A stretch of DNA of 64,000 nt. Source: Paraburkholderia polaris. Its GTDB lineage: Bacteria; Pseudomonadota; Gammaproteobacteria; Burkholderiales; Burkholderiaceae. Numbering within the stretch: the stretch's first letter is position 1; each line of letters starts with the position of its first letter. The notes under the pieces are model-generated. The model made no database searches. It had not been told where the DNA came from and saw only the letters and a program-made list of their open reading frames with translations. Below, piece after piece: positions 54,280-62,878 of the stretch. The position numbers and the translations under genes are program-made. The stretch lies in the NCBI RefSeq assembly GCF_012927345.1, contig NZ_JABBGJ010000004.1:1-64000 (forward strand), given 5' to 3'.

Positions 54280-55158
54280 ATGCGAAACCGTCTGCCACCA
54301 CTCAACCCGCTCCGTGCATTCGAGGCCGCCGCGCGGCGCTCGAGCGTGGCCGGCGCCGCGCTGGAATTGCACGTCACCGCCAGCGCGGTCAGTCATCAGA
54401 TCCGCATTCTCGAAGAAGCACTTGGCGTGACGCTTTTCGTCCGATCAAAGGCGCGCGTGAAGCTGACGCGCGAAGGCGAAGCTCTGCTGCAGCCCGTCAA
54501 AAGCGCCTTCGACATGATCGCTAACGCCGTGGTCAAACTGGACTCACCCGAGATGGCCGGCGATCTCGTCGTGTCCACGCCGTTGCTGTTCACGTCGCGC
54601 TGGATGGCCCGGCACATCGGCGAGTTTCTCGACCAGTACCCGGCGATCAATCTGAAAGTGATCCCCTCCAACGACGACCGCGAGGTGTATTCGCCCGATG
54701 TCGACGTATGCGTACGCTACGGAGAGGGCCGCTGGCGCGATCGTCACGTCACGCTGATTACGCATCCCGCGCTGTTTCCGGTCGTCAGTCCCGCTTTGAT
54801 GAACGGACCCAACGCGATCCGCGAGGTCGAGGACCTCGCGGGAAAAGCGCTGTTTTGCGAGCACTCGGGATCATGGATGCGATGGCTCGCGCATGCGTCG
54901 GCCGACAAGCTCGAAGGCATCAGGATTCTGGAGATCGGCAACGCGCATATCGGCATCGAAGCGGCGGTTCACGGTCAGGGTGTGGCGCTCGGCGACAGTT
55001 TCTCGGTGCGGGACGACCTTGTGGACGGCACGCTGATCCGGCCGTTCAGCATCACGGTGCCGTCGAGACACGCGTATTACCTGGTGTCCCGGCAAGAGTT
55101 GTCCGATACTCCACTGGTGTCGGCGTTCGCCATGTGGCTAAGCGAGAACGTGGCGTGA
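54280..55158 (+). CDS. GcvA-type LysR-family regulator
   Basis: 292 residues. It opens with RLPPLNPLRAFEAAARRSSV, the GcvA-subgroup N-terminus, then SAVSHQIRILEEALGVTLFV. The effector domain includes GDLVVSTPLLFTSRWMARHI and EIGNAHIGIEAAVHGQGVAL. A 60-codon in-frame upstream extension reads through the divergent promoter and was dropped. Divergent from the argH-like operon, which it very likely controls. Confidence 0.92.
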   Translation: MRNRLPPLNPLRAFEAAARRSSVAGAALELHVTASAVSHQIRILEEALGVTLFVRSKARVKLTREGEALLQPVKSAFDMIANAVVKLDSPEMAGDLVVSTPLLFTSRWMARHIGEFLDQYPAINLKVIPSNDDREVYSPDVDVCVRYGEGRWRDRHVTLITHPALFPVVSPALMNGPNAIREVEDLAGKALFCEHSGSWMRWLAHASADKLEGIRILEIGNAHIGIEAAVHGQGVALGDSFSVRDDLVDGTLIRPFSITVPSRHAYYLVSRQELSDTPLVSAFAMWLSENVA

Positions 55159-55301
55159 CTCAGGTGCGTCAATGGTCTTTCGAACCGTTCATCGTGACCT
55201 GATGGACCGCGCTCGCCTGGACATCAGGCGCGTCGTCTGCGGGGACAGACAGGCGCCTGACACAAGCTGGATTTCGTGTATCCACATTCGCGGAGCCAGC
55301 G

Positions 55302-56660
55302 TCAGTTCTCCTGTTTGAACTCGTCCGTCAGAATCCGAAGCCTGCGAAGCTTGTCGTACAAGGTCGGCTTGGGCAAACCAAGCGCCTTGGAAGCAAGCGT
55401 CACGTCACCATGATTGCGTCTCAACGCCTCGGTGATCATGGCGCGCTCGAAATGCTCGACCTGTTGCGGCAAGCCGCAGAGCATTTCGCGAACGTCGGTT
55501 GTCGAGGTCAGACGATCCCCGAGCAAGCCCAGTACGAACCGGTCGGCTACGTTTCGTAGTTCGCGCACATTGCCGGGCCAGGCGTAGGCCATCAGCTCGC
55601 TTAGCTGCGAACTGCCGACCACCGGCGCCGTGCGTCCGTAGCGACTCGCCGCAAGCAACGTGAAGTGCTCGAACAGCAGCGGAATATCCTCGCGTCTCTC
55701 ACGCAAAGGCGGCAATTCAATGAACGCCACACCGATGCGATAGTACAGGTCCGAACGGAATTTCTGCTGATCGCTCAAAGCCCTCAGGTCATCTTTCGCA
55801 GCAGCGATCACGCGGCAATCGACGGGAATGGACTTGTTAGAGCCGATACGTTCGATGCTGCGTTCCTGCAGCGCGCGCAAGAACTTGATCTGCACGGCCA
55901 TCGGCATGCTCTCGACCTCGTCAAGAAAGAGCGTGCCGCCTTGCGCATGCTCGAACTTACCAATGCGGCTGTGCGTCGCTCCAGTGAATGAGCCCACTTC
56001 GTGGCCAAACAGCTCGCTCTCGGCCAGCGCCTCAGACATGCCGCCACAGTTCAGCGGCACATAGTTGGCGCGGCGCCGGTCACTGTGATCGTGGAGGCAC
56101 CGCGCGACCAGATCCTTGCCGGTACCCGTCTCGCCGTAGATGACCACATCGGCGGACGTACTCGCCAAGGTCAGAACCGTCGCGCGCACGTGCTGCATCT
56201 GCGCCGAACGCCCGAGCATCACCGCCTGGATACCATGTGAGCTCTCCAGTTGATCGCGCAACGCCTGCACCTGCAGTGTCAGATGACGTTTTTCAGCGGC
56301 ACGCCGAACGACCGCGACCAGGTGATCCGAAGGGAAAGGCTTCTCGATGAAGTCGTAGGCGCCCTGCCGCATCGCCTGCACCGCCATCGCAATGTCGCCG
56401 TGGCCCGAAACAAGAATCACCGGGAGCTCCGCGTCGATGCTCCGGATCTCGTTCAACCATTCGGTGCCCGGCATGCCGGGCAGCTTGACGTCACATAGCA
56501 CAACGGCCGGCACGCCGGCTCGAACGTGCGAACGGGCCTCCTCGACACTCGCAAAAGCATCGACCTCGAAGCCCGCCAACTCCAGAGCCTGCTGGCTACC
56601 CATGCGCACATCGGGCTCATCCTCCACGAAGATCACCCGAATGGCCTGTTTGTCACTCAT
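55302..56660 (-). CDS. DctD/NtrC-family sigma-54 response regulator
   Basis: 452 residues. Receiver (VIFVEDEPDVRMGSQQALEL, acceptor Asp in VVLCDVKLPGMPG), AAA+ domain with Walker A GETGTGKD and Walker B GGTLFLDEVE, and Fis-type HTH (LASKALGLPKPTLYDKLRRL). The sigma-54 contact loop reads GSFTGA instead of GAFTGA; this conservative change also occurs in active family members. The start overlaps the kinase stop by 8 bases. With the DctB-like kinase it probably activates the citrate transport and lyase genes upstream on the same strand. Confidence 0.94.
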   Translation of the reverse strand: MSDKQAIRVIFVEDEPDVRMGSQQALELAGFEVDAFASVEEARSHVRAGVPAVVLCDVKLPGMPGTEWLNEIRSIDAELPVILVSGHGDIAMAVQAMRQGAYDFIEKPFPSDHLVAVVRRAAEKRHLTLQVQALRDQLESSHGIQAVMLGRSAQMQHVRATVLTLASTSADVVIYGETGTGKDLVARCLHDHSDRRRANYVPLNCGGMSEALAESELFGHEVGSFTGATHSRIGKFEHAQGGTLFLDEVESMPMAVQIKFLRALQERSIERIGSNKSIPVDCRVIAAAKDDLRALSDQQKFRSDLYYRIGVAFIELPPLRERREDIPLLFEHFTLLAASRYGRTAPVVGSSQLSELMAYAWPGNVRELRNVADRFVLGLLGDRLTSTTDVREMLCGLPQQVEHFERAMITEALRRNHGDVTLASKALGLPKPTLYDKLRRLRILTDEFKQEN

Positions 56661-58527
56661 CGACGTTTGTCTCCGTTGTTGCCGCAAGCGGCAATTCGAT
56701 TGTGAAACATGCGCCCCCGCCGTCGATATTCCGGCCAAGCAGGCTGCCGCCCAGCTCGCGCACAATGTGCGCCGAGATCATCAGGCCCAGGCCCAGGCCA
56801 GCGCCGGCCATCTTGCTGGTCGTAAAGGGCTCAAATAGTCGCGGCAGAATGTCGGCACGTATGCCGGGGCCGGTGTCACTCACCTCGATCACACAGCGTG
56901 TTCCCGTCGCGTCAGCCACCCCCGCTTCGACATGCAGGTGCCGTCGCGGCGAGGCCGCCATGGCATCGATCGCATTGCCGAGCAGATTGACCAGCACCTG
57001 CTCCAGCCGCGCCTCTTCGGCCAGCGCGCGCAGTGTAGCTGGACGGACTCGCACTTCCAGCTCCACGTTATTGTCCAGAAGGCGTTGCGCCACCAGGGAC
57101 TGCGCGCCGCCGATGATCTTGTTGACCGGTACGGGCACCCGGGTCGGGCTGCTTTTGTGGGCAAAGGCCTTGAGTTGATAGGTCAGGCGGCCAAGGCGAT
57201 CCACCAGGTGCGCAATGCGCTGCAGATTGTTGCGCACGTCGTCCAGACGCGTCTTCTCCAGAAGGACACACGCGTTATCGGACAAGGTCCGCAAGGCAGC
57301 CAGCGGCTGATTGAGTTCGTGGACCATACCGGCCGACATCTGTCCCAGTGCCGCCATTTTGCCGGCATGAACCAGTTCGGTTTGCGTGACCCGCAGATCC
57401 GCCTCGATGGCCTTGCGCACTTCCACCTCGTCGCCGAGCTGGGTCACTGCGCTGCGCAACTCGGCCGTGCGTTCCGCAACTTTGGATTCGAGGCTGTCAT
57501 GCGCGGCCTGCAGGGCGGCCTGCCCGTCGAGCCGGTGACGCAGCGCGCGCTGGCGTTGCACCAGCGTCGTTGCCAGCAGCAACAGGACTAAGGCCCCCAG
57601 CGCGGCAGTGACGGCCAGGTTGCGCGCGTTTGCAAGCACAGGCGCAATGTCGTCCAACACGATCAGGCGCCAGCCGTTCTGACCCAAGGGCCGCGTCGTC
57701 TCAAGCATGAGGCCGTCGCCGAGGCGTATTAGCGACGTGTCGGGCGCTAGCCACTGCGTCACGTGCCAATTCAGCGGAACCAGTGCGGCGCCCCCATACG
57801 GGCGTGTCGTGGCGATTTCCGCGCGTACCTGCGGGGTAAGCGGCGCCAGCGGCCTGAAGTTCCACTCGTCGCGCGACGACAGAATCACTACGCCGCGCTG
57901 GTCGACCAGAAGTACGCTGCCCGGAAGCTTGTTCCAACCCCGTTCGGTTTTCTCGAGATCTACCTTGACAGCGGCGATCCCGCTCATCCGGCCGTGGTGG
58001 TAAAGGGCATAGGAGAGATAGTATCCCGCCCGCTTGCTGGTGAAGCCCATGCCGTAGAAGCGCCCCCGGCCGTGCACCAGCGCGTCCTTCACATAGGGCC
58101 GAAATGAGAGATCCGCTCCGATCGGCGTACCGGGTTCATTCCAGTCGGATGCGGCCACGCCGACGCCCGCGAGGCTCAGCACGTAGAGACTGGATGCGCC
58201 GGCTGTTGCATTGACGCCCTGCAAATAACGATTGACCTCGTCACGCAAGCTGGCATTCCCCGGCGAAGCGAGCAACTCAAATACGCTGGGGATCATTTCG
58301 AGTAACGACGGCAGATAATCCAGGCGCGCGAGGTCACCTTGCAGTCCCGTGCCTACCATGTCGAGACGGTGCTGGGCCGCTTCGCGTAAGCGCGACACGC
58401 CAGCGTGCATGCCCACGGCATGCCCCGTCATCGCGGCGACGCCGATGAATAACAGAGCGGCACACCAGGTCAGCACGCGTCGTATGCCGCCCTGTTCATC
58501 GCGTCGCTCCATGCGCACCGGGTTCAT
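56653..58527 (-). CDS. DctB-like sensor histidine kinase
   Basis: 624 residues from an ATG; a GTG 39 bases upstream is also possible. One helix at about 18-40 (VLTWCAALLFIGVAAMTGHA), a periplasmic double-PAS-like sensor (about 40-300, with SLYVLSLAGVGVAASDWNEP and GRFYGMGFTSKRAGYYLSYA), and a second helix (LAVTAALGALVLLLLATTLV). H-box: QMSAGMVHELNQPLAAL; G-boxes DTGPGIRADI and GAGLGLGLMISAHI. This is the DctB layout for C4-dicarboxylate sensing; here the ligand is probably citrate or a tricarboxylate. Confidence 0.93.
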   Translation of the reverse strand: MNPVRMERRDEQGGIRRVLTWCAALLFIGVAAMTGHAVGMHAGVSRLREAAQHRLDMVGTGLQGDLARLDYLPSLLEMIPSVFELLASPGNASLRDEVNRYLQGVNATAGASSLYVLSLAGVGVAASDWNEPGTPIGADLSFRPYVKDALVHGRGRFYGMGFTSKRAGYYLSYALYHHGRMSGIAAVKVDLEKTERGWNKLPGSVLLVDQRGVVILSSRDEWNFRPLAPLTPQVRAEIATTRPYGGAALVPLNWHVTQWLAPDTSLIRLGDGLMLETTRPLGQNGWRLIVLDDIAPVLANARNLAVTAALGALVLLLLATTLVQRQRALRHRLDGQAALQAAHDSLESKVAERTAELRSAVTQLGDEVEVRKAIEADLRVTQTELVHAGKMAALGQMSAGMVHELNQPLAALRTLSDNACVLLEKTRLDDVRNNLQRIAHLVDRLGRLTYQLKAFAHKSSPTRVPVPVNKIIGGAQSLVAQRLLDNNVELEVRVRPATLRALAEEARLEQVLVNLLGNAIDAMAASPRRHLHVEAGVADATGTRCVIEVSDTGPGIRADILPRLFEPFTTSKMAGAGLGLGLMISAHIVRELGGSLLGRNIDGGGACFTIELPLAATTETNVDE

Positions 58528-58764
58528 AGGCCGACGGGCCAGCGCCCGCGCCGGATGGCGCCGCACTGACGCGGTCTGATCCCGGGCGTGAACGGGGTCA
58601 CGATTGTGTCTCCTCTCAGGGGGCAGCCGGATACCGCTCGCGACGGGTGCCCCTGTGTGTGAAAGCCTGACTCAAGTCACTCGGCCGCGGCAGTAAGCAC
58701 TCGCGCGTTGGCGCCTCGAAGAACGCGTCAACGCATACGGCACTTTCGCCCATGATACCTTCCT

Positions 58765-60063
58765 TCACGCGTGCAATGACGACGCCTCCCGCCTTGCCAC
58801 CGCGTTGCGCCGATATAGCACCCAGGTGCCAATCAGGCCGCAGCAGGCGGCGAAGCTCATCCACAAGCCCGGAGCACCTTTGTTGCCGGTCACCTCGATC
58901 AGGACGGTGGAAACAACGGGGGTGAAACCGCCGAAAATCGCGGTTGCCAGACTGTAGGCCAGCGAGAAACCTGAAGTTCGCACATCGACCGGCATCACCT
59001 CGGTGAGCGCCACGACCATCGCGCCGTTGTAACTGCCGTACAGGAACGACAGCCACAGTTCGGCGATCAGCATCTTCAGGAAGGTCGGCTCAACTACCAG
59101 CCAGGCCATCACCGGATAAGCGGTGAGGATGGTCAGCACCGAAAAAATGATCAGCAGCGGCTTGCGTCCGACCCGGTCGGACAACCCTCCCATCACCGGC
59201 AGCCAGAACAGGTTCGACAAGCCGATGCAGAAGGTCACGGCGAGGCTGTCCCCTGCCGTCAACCTGAGCACGCTACGTCCGAAAGTCGGCGTGTACACGG
59301 TGATCAGGTAGAACGACACGGTGGTCATCACCACCAGCATCATGCCGGCGACCACGATGCTCCAGTTACGCACCATCGAGTGGAAAATTTCGCGCGCGTC
59401 CGGCCGGTGCTTGCGGGCCATGAACTCGTCGGTTTCCTGCAGCGAACGGCGGATCACGAAGATGAACGGCACAATCATGCAGCCAATAAAGAACGGAATT
59501 CGCCACCCCCAGGCCGCAATCGTTTCATGCGCCATGGTGGCATTGATGACGTAACCGATGAAGGCCGCAATGATGATCGCAACCTGCTGGCTAGCCGACT
59601 GCCAGCTCACATAAAAGCCCTTGCGGCCCGGGGTCGCCATTTCCGCGAGGTACACCGACACGCCCCCCAGTTCCACACCCGCTGAAAACCCCTGCAGGAG
59701 GCGTCCGATCAGCACCAGAAGTGGCGCCGCGAGGCCAATCGTCGCGTAGCCCGGCACAAAAGCCACCAGCACCGTCCCCGTCGCCATGATAGACAGCGTC
59801 GTGATGAGCCCCTGCCTGCGGCCCACCTTGTCGATATAGGCGCCCAAGACGATCGCGCCCACCGGCCGCATGATGAAACCCGCGCCGAAAGTGCCGAACG
59901 TCAGCATCAACGAAGCGAATTCGCTGTCCGCCGGGAAATAGGTTTTGGCGATATAGGTCGCGTAAAAACCAAACAGGAAAAAGTCGAACATCTCCAGGAA
60001 GTTACCGCTCGTCACCCGGATCACCATTCCGACTTTGGATTGTGTTGCGCTTGCGTTCGACAT
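58765..60063 (-). CDS. citA: CitA-type citrate/proton symporter (MHS family, MFS)
   Basis: 432 residues, 12 helices. The MHS signature and loops [48 protein letters not shown] and [15 protein letters not shown] track enterobacterial CitA very closely along the whole length ([20 protein letters not shown] near the end). Imports citrate with protons across the inner membrane. It lies between the lyase-like genes and the sensor kinase, all on the same strand. Tricarballylate is an alternative substrate in this subfamily. Confidence 0.92.
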   Translation of the reverse strand: MSNASATQSKVGMVIRVTSGNFLEMFDFFLFGFYATYIAKTYFPADSEFASLMLTFGTFGAGFIMRPVGAIVLGAYIDKVGRRQGLITTLSIMATGTVLVAFVPGYATIGLAAPLLVLIGRLLQGFSAGVELGGVSVYLAEMATPGRKGFYVSWQSASQQVAIIIAAFIGYVINATMAHETIAAWGWRIPFFIGCMIVPFIFVIRRSLQETDEFMARKHRPDAREIFHSMVRNWSIVVAGMMLVVMTTVSFYLITVYTPTFGRSVLRLTAGDSLAVTFCIGLSNLFWLPVMGGLSDRVGRKPLLIIFSVLTILTAYPVMAWLVVEPTFLKMLIAELWLSFLYGSYNGAMVVALTEVMPVDVRTSGFSLAYSLATAIFGGFTPVVSTVLIEVTGNKGAPGLWMSFAACCGLIGTWVLYRRNAVARREASSLHA

Positions 60064-60094
60064 TCTCGCGTCTCCAGAATCTGTGTCTCATGTT

Positions 60095-60129
60095 GGATCG
60101 ACATGGCCAACGCCTGGCCATGTCGATCC
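60095..60129. terminator. Perfect 15-bp stem hairpin between lyase and symporter genes
   Basis: GGATCGACATGGCCA (60095-60109) and TGGCCATGTCGATCC (60115-60129) are exact reverse complements with a 5-base loop. No T-run follows in the minus direction. In the 86-base gap of an apparent operon, this may attenuate transcription or protect the mRNA end, giving different levels of lyase and symporter. Confidence 0.75.
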
Positions 60130-60149
60130 GGGCATCCGGCCGCGCGCGC

Positions 60150-62849
60150 TCAAGCGACGAACTGGCACTGTGATGCCGGCGTACGGGTGTCCATGTTGCG
60201 GCCGCGGTTCATGTGGTCATCGACCTCGGCGGCGCAACCGAGCATGCGCGGGTACAGGAAGATCGTGAAGGCCGCTGTCTCCAGCGCGGCGCTGTCATAT
60301 TCGCCGCGGCGGTAGGGTTGCCACAGCATCTTCAGCAACAGCGCGGCGATGACCGCATCGACGTTCACGCAGTAAATGTTGCGCGATACACCGGCCTCGA
60401 ACAGCGTCTCCACGAGGGTGCCGTAGAAGTCGTGAAAGACGTTGTATTCGTGATGCTCGGCCATCAGCTTGCGGATGAAAACCTCGCGCGGATCATGATT
60501 GACCGGTTTGTCCTTGAACACCGGGTGATTGACGCCAGGAATCTTCTGGATGTCCAGGCTGCCGCTGTTCTTCTTATTCGACTTGTAGCGGGCATAGGCC
60601 TCGACATACTTCAACGCCAGCGCCTTCAGATCGATACCGTGATTGGGGTTGCCCGGATCGGTCAGGCCTGTATCCTTGAACTGCTCGATCAGGAAAGCGA
60701 TGCCCTCGTAGCCGTTGCCACCGTGTGTGTAACCCGTGTGGGTGAGAAAACCGACCAGTCCCTTGTTGAGCTGGACCCGCTCCGGGTCCTCCGGGCCATC
60801 GGCCGAGACCGCACCCTTGGCACCCTGGGCGGAGATCGTGCCTGGGCCGTTGGACAGAAGCAGTCCCACCAGCACCTGAAACGAGAGCAGGTCGGCCGGC
60901 GTCGGCGTCATACCAAGCAGGGCGGCAAAGGCTACCTCACTGATCGGCCGCTGCTGCAGGATCTCTGCTGTCGGGATACCGCAAAAACTGTCCGGCCGAT
61001 GTTGTTCGGCGGATACCGAGGCGCCAATCAACGCGCCGAACAGCCGCATCCACCACGGCAGGCTTTCGGCCGTCAGTCGCGAGACGCGCTTGCGCATCAG
61101 CGGTCCCCACGCGAGCGTGGTGGTGATCGCGGCGAGCACGGCGTCGGCTGTAGGATGACCGGGCAAGGTTTCCAGGTAGCGCACGAAGATCGACTTCACG
61201 CCGCGTGCGCGCAGACCCGCGAGCATTGCCTCAGCGCGGGCATCGGGATCGGCGCCAACGAAGAGCGCCGGTTCGTCGATCTTGATGCGGTCCGTATCGA
61301 AGTTTTCGTCCAGCGCGTCGCTCACGCCGGCAGCGACGAAGCTATCGATCAGCACGCGCGCTGCATTGCGCGCCTGACCCTGGCTACGCGGCCCGAGAAT
61401 GCTGGCCGCGGCAGCCAGCACGCTGTTGGGGGCATTGCCACCTTCGCGCGCCGCTTGCGCCGCAGCCAGCGCCGGGTGGCCGTACAGGTTGAGACCGGCG
61501 CCGATCGCCACATTGATCAAACGCTGATCATTCGCGCCGCCGGGTTCGTGCAGCAACGCAAGGCTGACGTTCGCTTCCAGCGGATATTGCGCGGCGTCGA
61601 GCATTGAGACGCCGTGCAGGCTGGTGACCTGGGTCCTCGCGTCCATCTGCGAGGCGCCCGAAGCGTCCTTCAGCGTCTGCCGCGGCGGCACCGCGCCGAT
61701 CTGCTGATTGAGCGCCGCGATCTGTTCGTTGTAGGGGGCCGCTGCGGCAACGACGGGCAAGTCGATCTCGGGCGACAAGGTCAAGCCGTGGTTTGCGCCG
61801 AACCATGGCTTCAGGGCAAGGCTGCCCTCGGATTCGAAGTCGGGACGGCAGGCATTCTCGCGCATCACTGCAGTCAGGGCGGCAGGAATGTGGGCGATGT
61901 TGGTGACCAACGCGCCCTTGGCCGAAAACACCGGACGCTCGGGCGTGAAGATACCGTCAACGCCGAACTTTTCCATGAACCAGCCTTCCTTGCTGAGCGC
62001 GTCGTCGGCGCCGCCGGCCATCGCGCCCGCATGCCCAACTGAGCGGGTCAGCCGGGACTTCCAGCGGCCCACCACGCAAGCCACGACAGGCTTGGTGAAG
62101 TTGGCGTCCAGCTCATAATAGCCGCCAGGCTCGACGTAGAGCACGGCGGCCTTGCTGCGAGCGTCGTTGGACAGCGCAAACGCGAACTCAGGGGCCGCAA
62201 AATGAATATAGACGTCCTTGCCGCTGGAAATCGATGTCGTCGTGCCCCATCCGGCCATGCGCAGATAGGTTGCGATGGTCGTGGTGAAGTTGCCCGAGTT
62301 GGAGAAGATCGCAATCGAGCCACGACGCAGTGCTTCCTCCGGATGGTCGCCGCCCAGTGCACCGCCGATGCGCACCTGGTTCCACGTATCGGCTACGCCC
62401 AGACTGTTGCCGCCGAATATATCGATGCCGTTGGCCTGCCCCATCGCGCGGATTTCGCGCGAATCGTGTACGGCAAGCTTCTCGGTGACGATGAAAATCT
62501 TCTTGAGTTCCGGATTGACCCGGATCAGTTCGGCCACGCCGTCACGCGCCGCCGCGGGCGGCAGGTAGATCACGCCGCAATTAAAGCGGTGGCCGTCGTT
62601 GATGCCTTCCAGCACGTTGTTGTAAACCGGCACGTTGCCCAGCGCGGTCTCCAGCACCTGGCCGCGCTTACCCGGCGCGGTGCCGAACACCACATTGCCG
62701 CCCGAATAGGCATGGCCCACCGGCGTCACGTCGCTCGACTCGCCGCCCAGGATATTGAGCACGCAGACGCGGTCCTCCCGGGTAGCCACCTGAGCGAGGG
62801 AACTGGTCCCGACGAAATATTTGAAATCGCCTACGCCTTGTTTGTACAT
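60150..62849 (-). CDS. ATP-citrate-lyase-like large subunit (SucD-like + citrate-synthase-like)
   Basis: 899 residues. About residues 1-330 are SucD-like: CoA-binding Rossmann segment (RRGSIAIFSNSGNFTTTIAT) and phospho-His273 in SVGHAGAMAGG. A middle domain follows, and from about 620 a citrate-synthase-like domain (LLLSNGPGTISAQGAKGAVS, THGGNGYEGIAFLIEQF, CVNVDAVIAALLLKML). This matches the AclA arrangement but is about 290 residues longer than Chlorobium AclA, and the GHR citrate-binding motif is changed to VNHPVF. It should activate a carboxylate with ATP and CoA and split it to acetyl-CoA and an oxoacid. GGAGAG precedes the ATG. Substrate inferred from the adjacent CitA. Confidence 0.8.
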   Translation of the reverse strand: MYKQGVGDFKYFVGTSSLAQVATREDRVCVLNILGGESSDVTPVGHAYSGGNVVFGTAPGKRGQVLETALGNVPVYNNVLEGINDGHRFNCGVIYLPPAAARDGVAELIRVNPELKKIFIVTEKLAVHDSREIRAMGQANGIDIFGGNSLGVADTWNQVRIGGALGGDHPEEALRRGSIAIFSNSGNFTTTIATYLRMAGWGTTTSISSGKDVYIHFAAPEFAFALSNDARSKAAVLYVEPGGYYELDANFTKPVVACVVGRWKSRLTRSVGHAGAMAGGADDALSKEGWFMEKFGVDGIFTPERPVFSAKGALVTNIAHIPAALTAVMRENACRPDFESEGSLALKPWFGANHGLTLSPEIDLPVVAAAAPYNEQIAALNQQIGAVPPRQTLKDASGASQMDARTQVTSLHGVSMLDAAQYPLEANVSLALLHEPGGANDQRLINVAIGAGLNLYGHPALAAAQAAREGGNAPNSVLAAAASILGPRSQGQARNAARVLIDSFVAAGVSDALDENFDTDRIKIDEPALFVGADPDARAEAMLAGLRARGVKSIFVRYLETLPGHPTADAVLAAITTTLAWGPLMRKRVSRLTAESLPWWMRLFGALIGASVSAEQHRPDSFCGIPTAEILQQRPISEVAFAALLGMTPTPADLLSFQVLVGLLLSNGPGTISAQGAKGAVSADGPEDPERVQLNKGLVGFLTHTGYTHGGNGYEGIAFLIEQFKDTGLTDPGNPNHGIDLKALALKYVEAYARYKSNKKNSGSLDIQKIPGVNHPVFKDKPVNHDPREVFIRKLMAEHHEYNVFHDFYGTLVETLFEAGVSRNIYCVNVDAVIAALLLKMLWQPYRRGEYDSAALETAAFTIFLYPRMLGCAAEVDDHMNRGRNMDTRTPASQCQFVA

Positions 62850-62878
62850 GACACTCTCCTTGTCTGTGATGGCAACAG

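Noticed and set aside
60213..61607. 464-codon frame opposite the lyase-like large subunit
   Set aside because: Antisense shadow of a conserved enzyme; no domain or plausible start.
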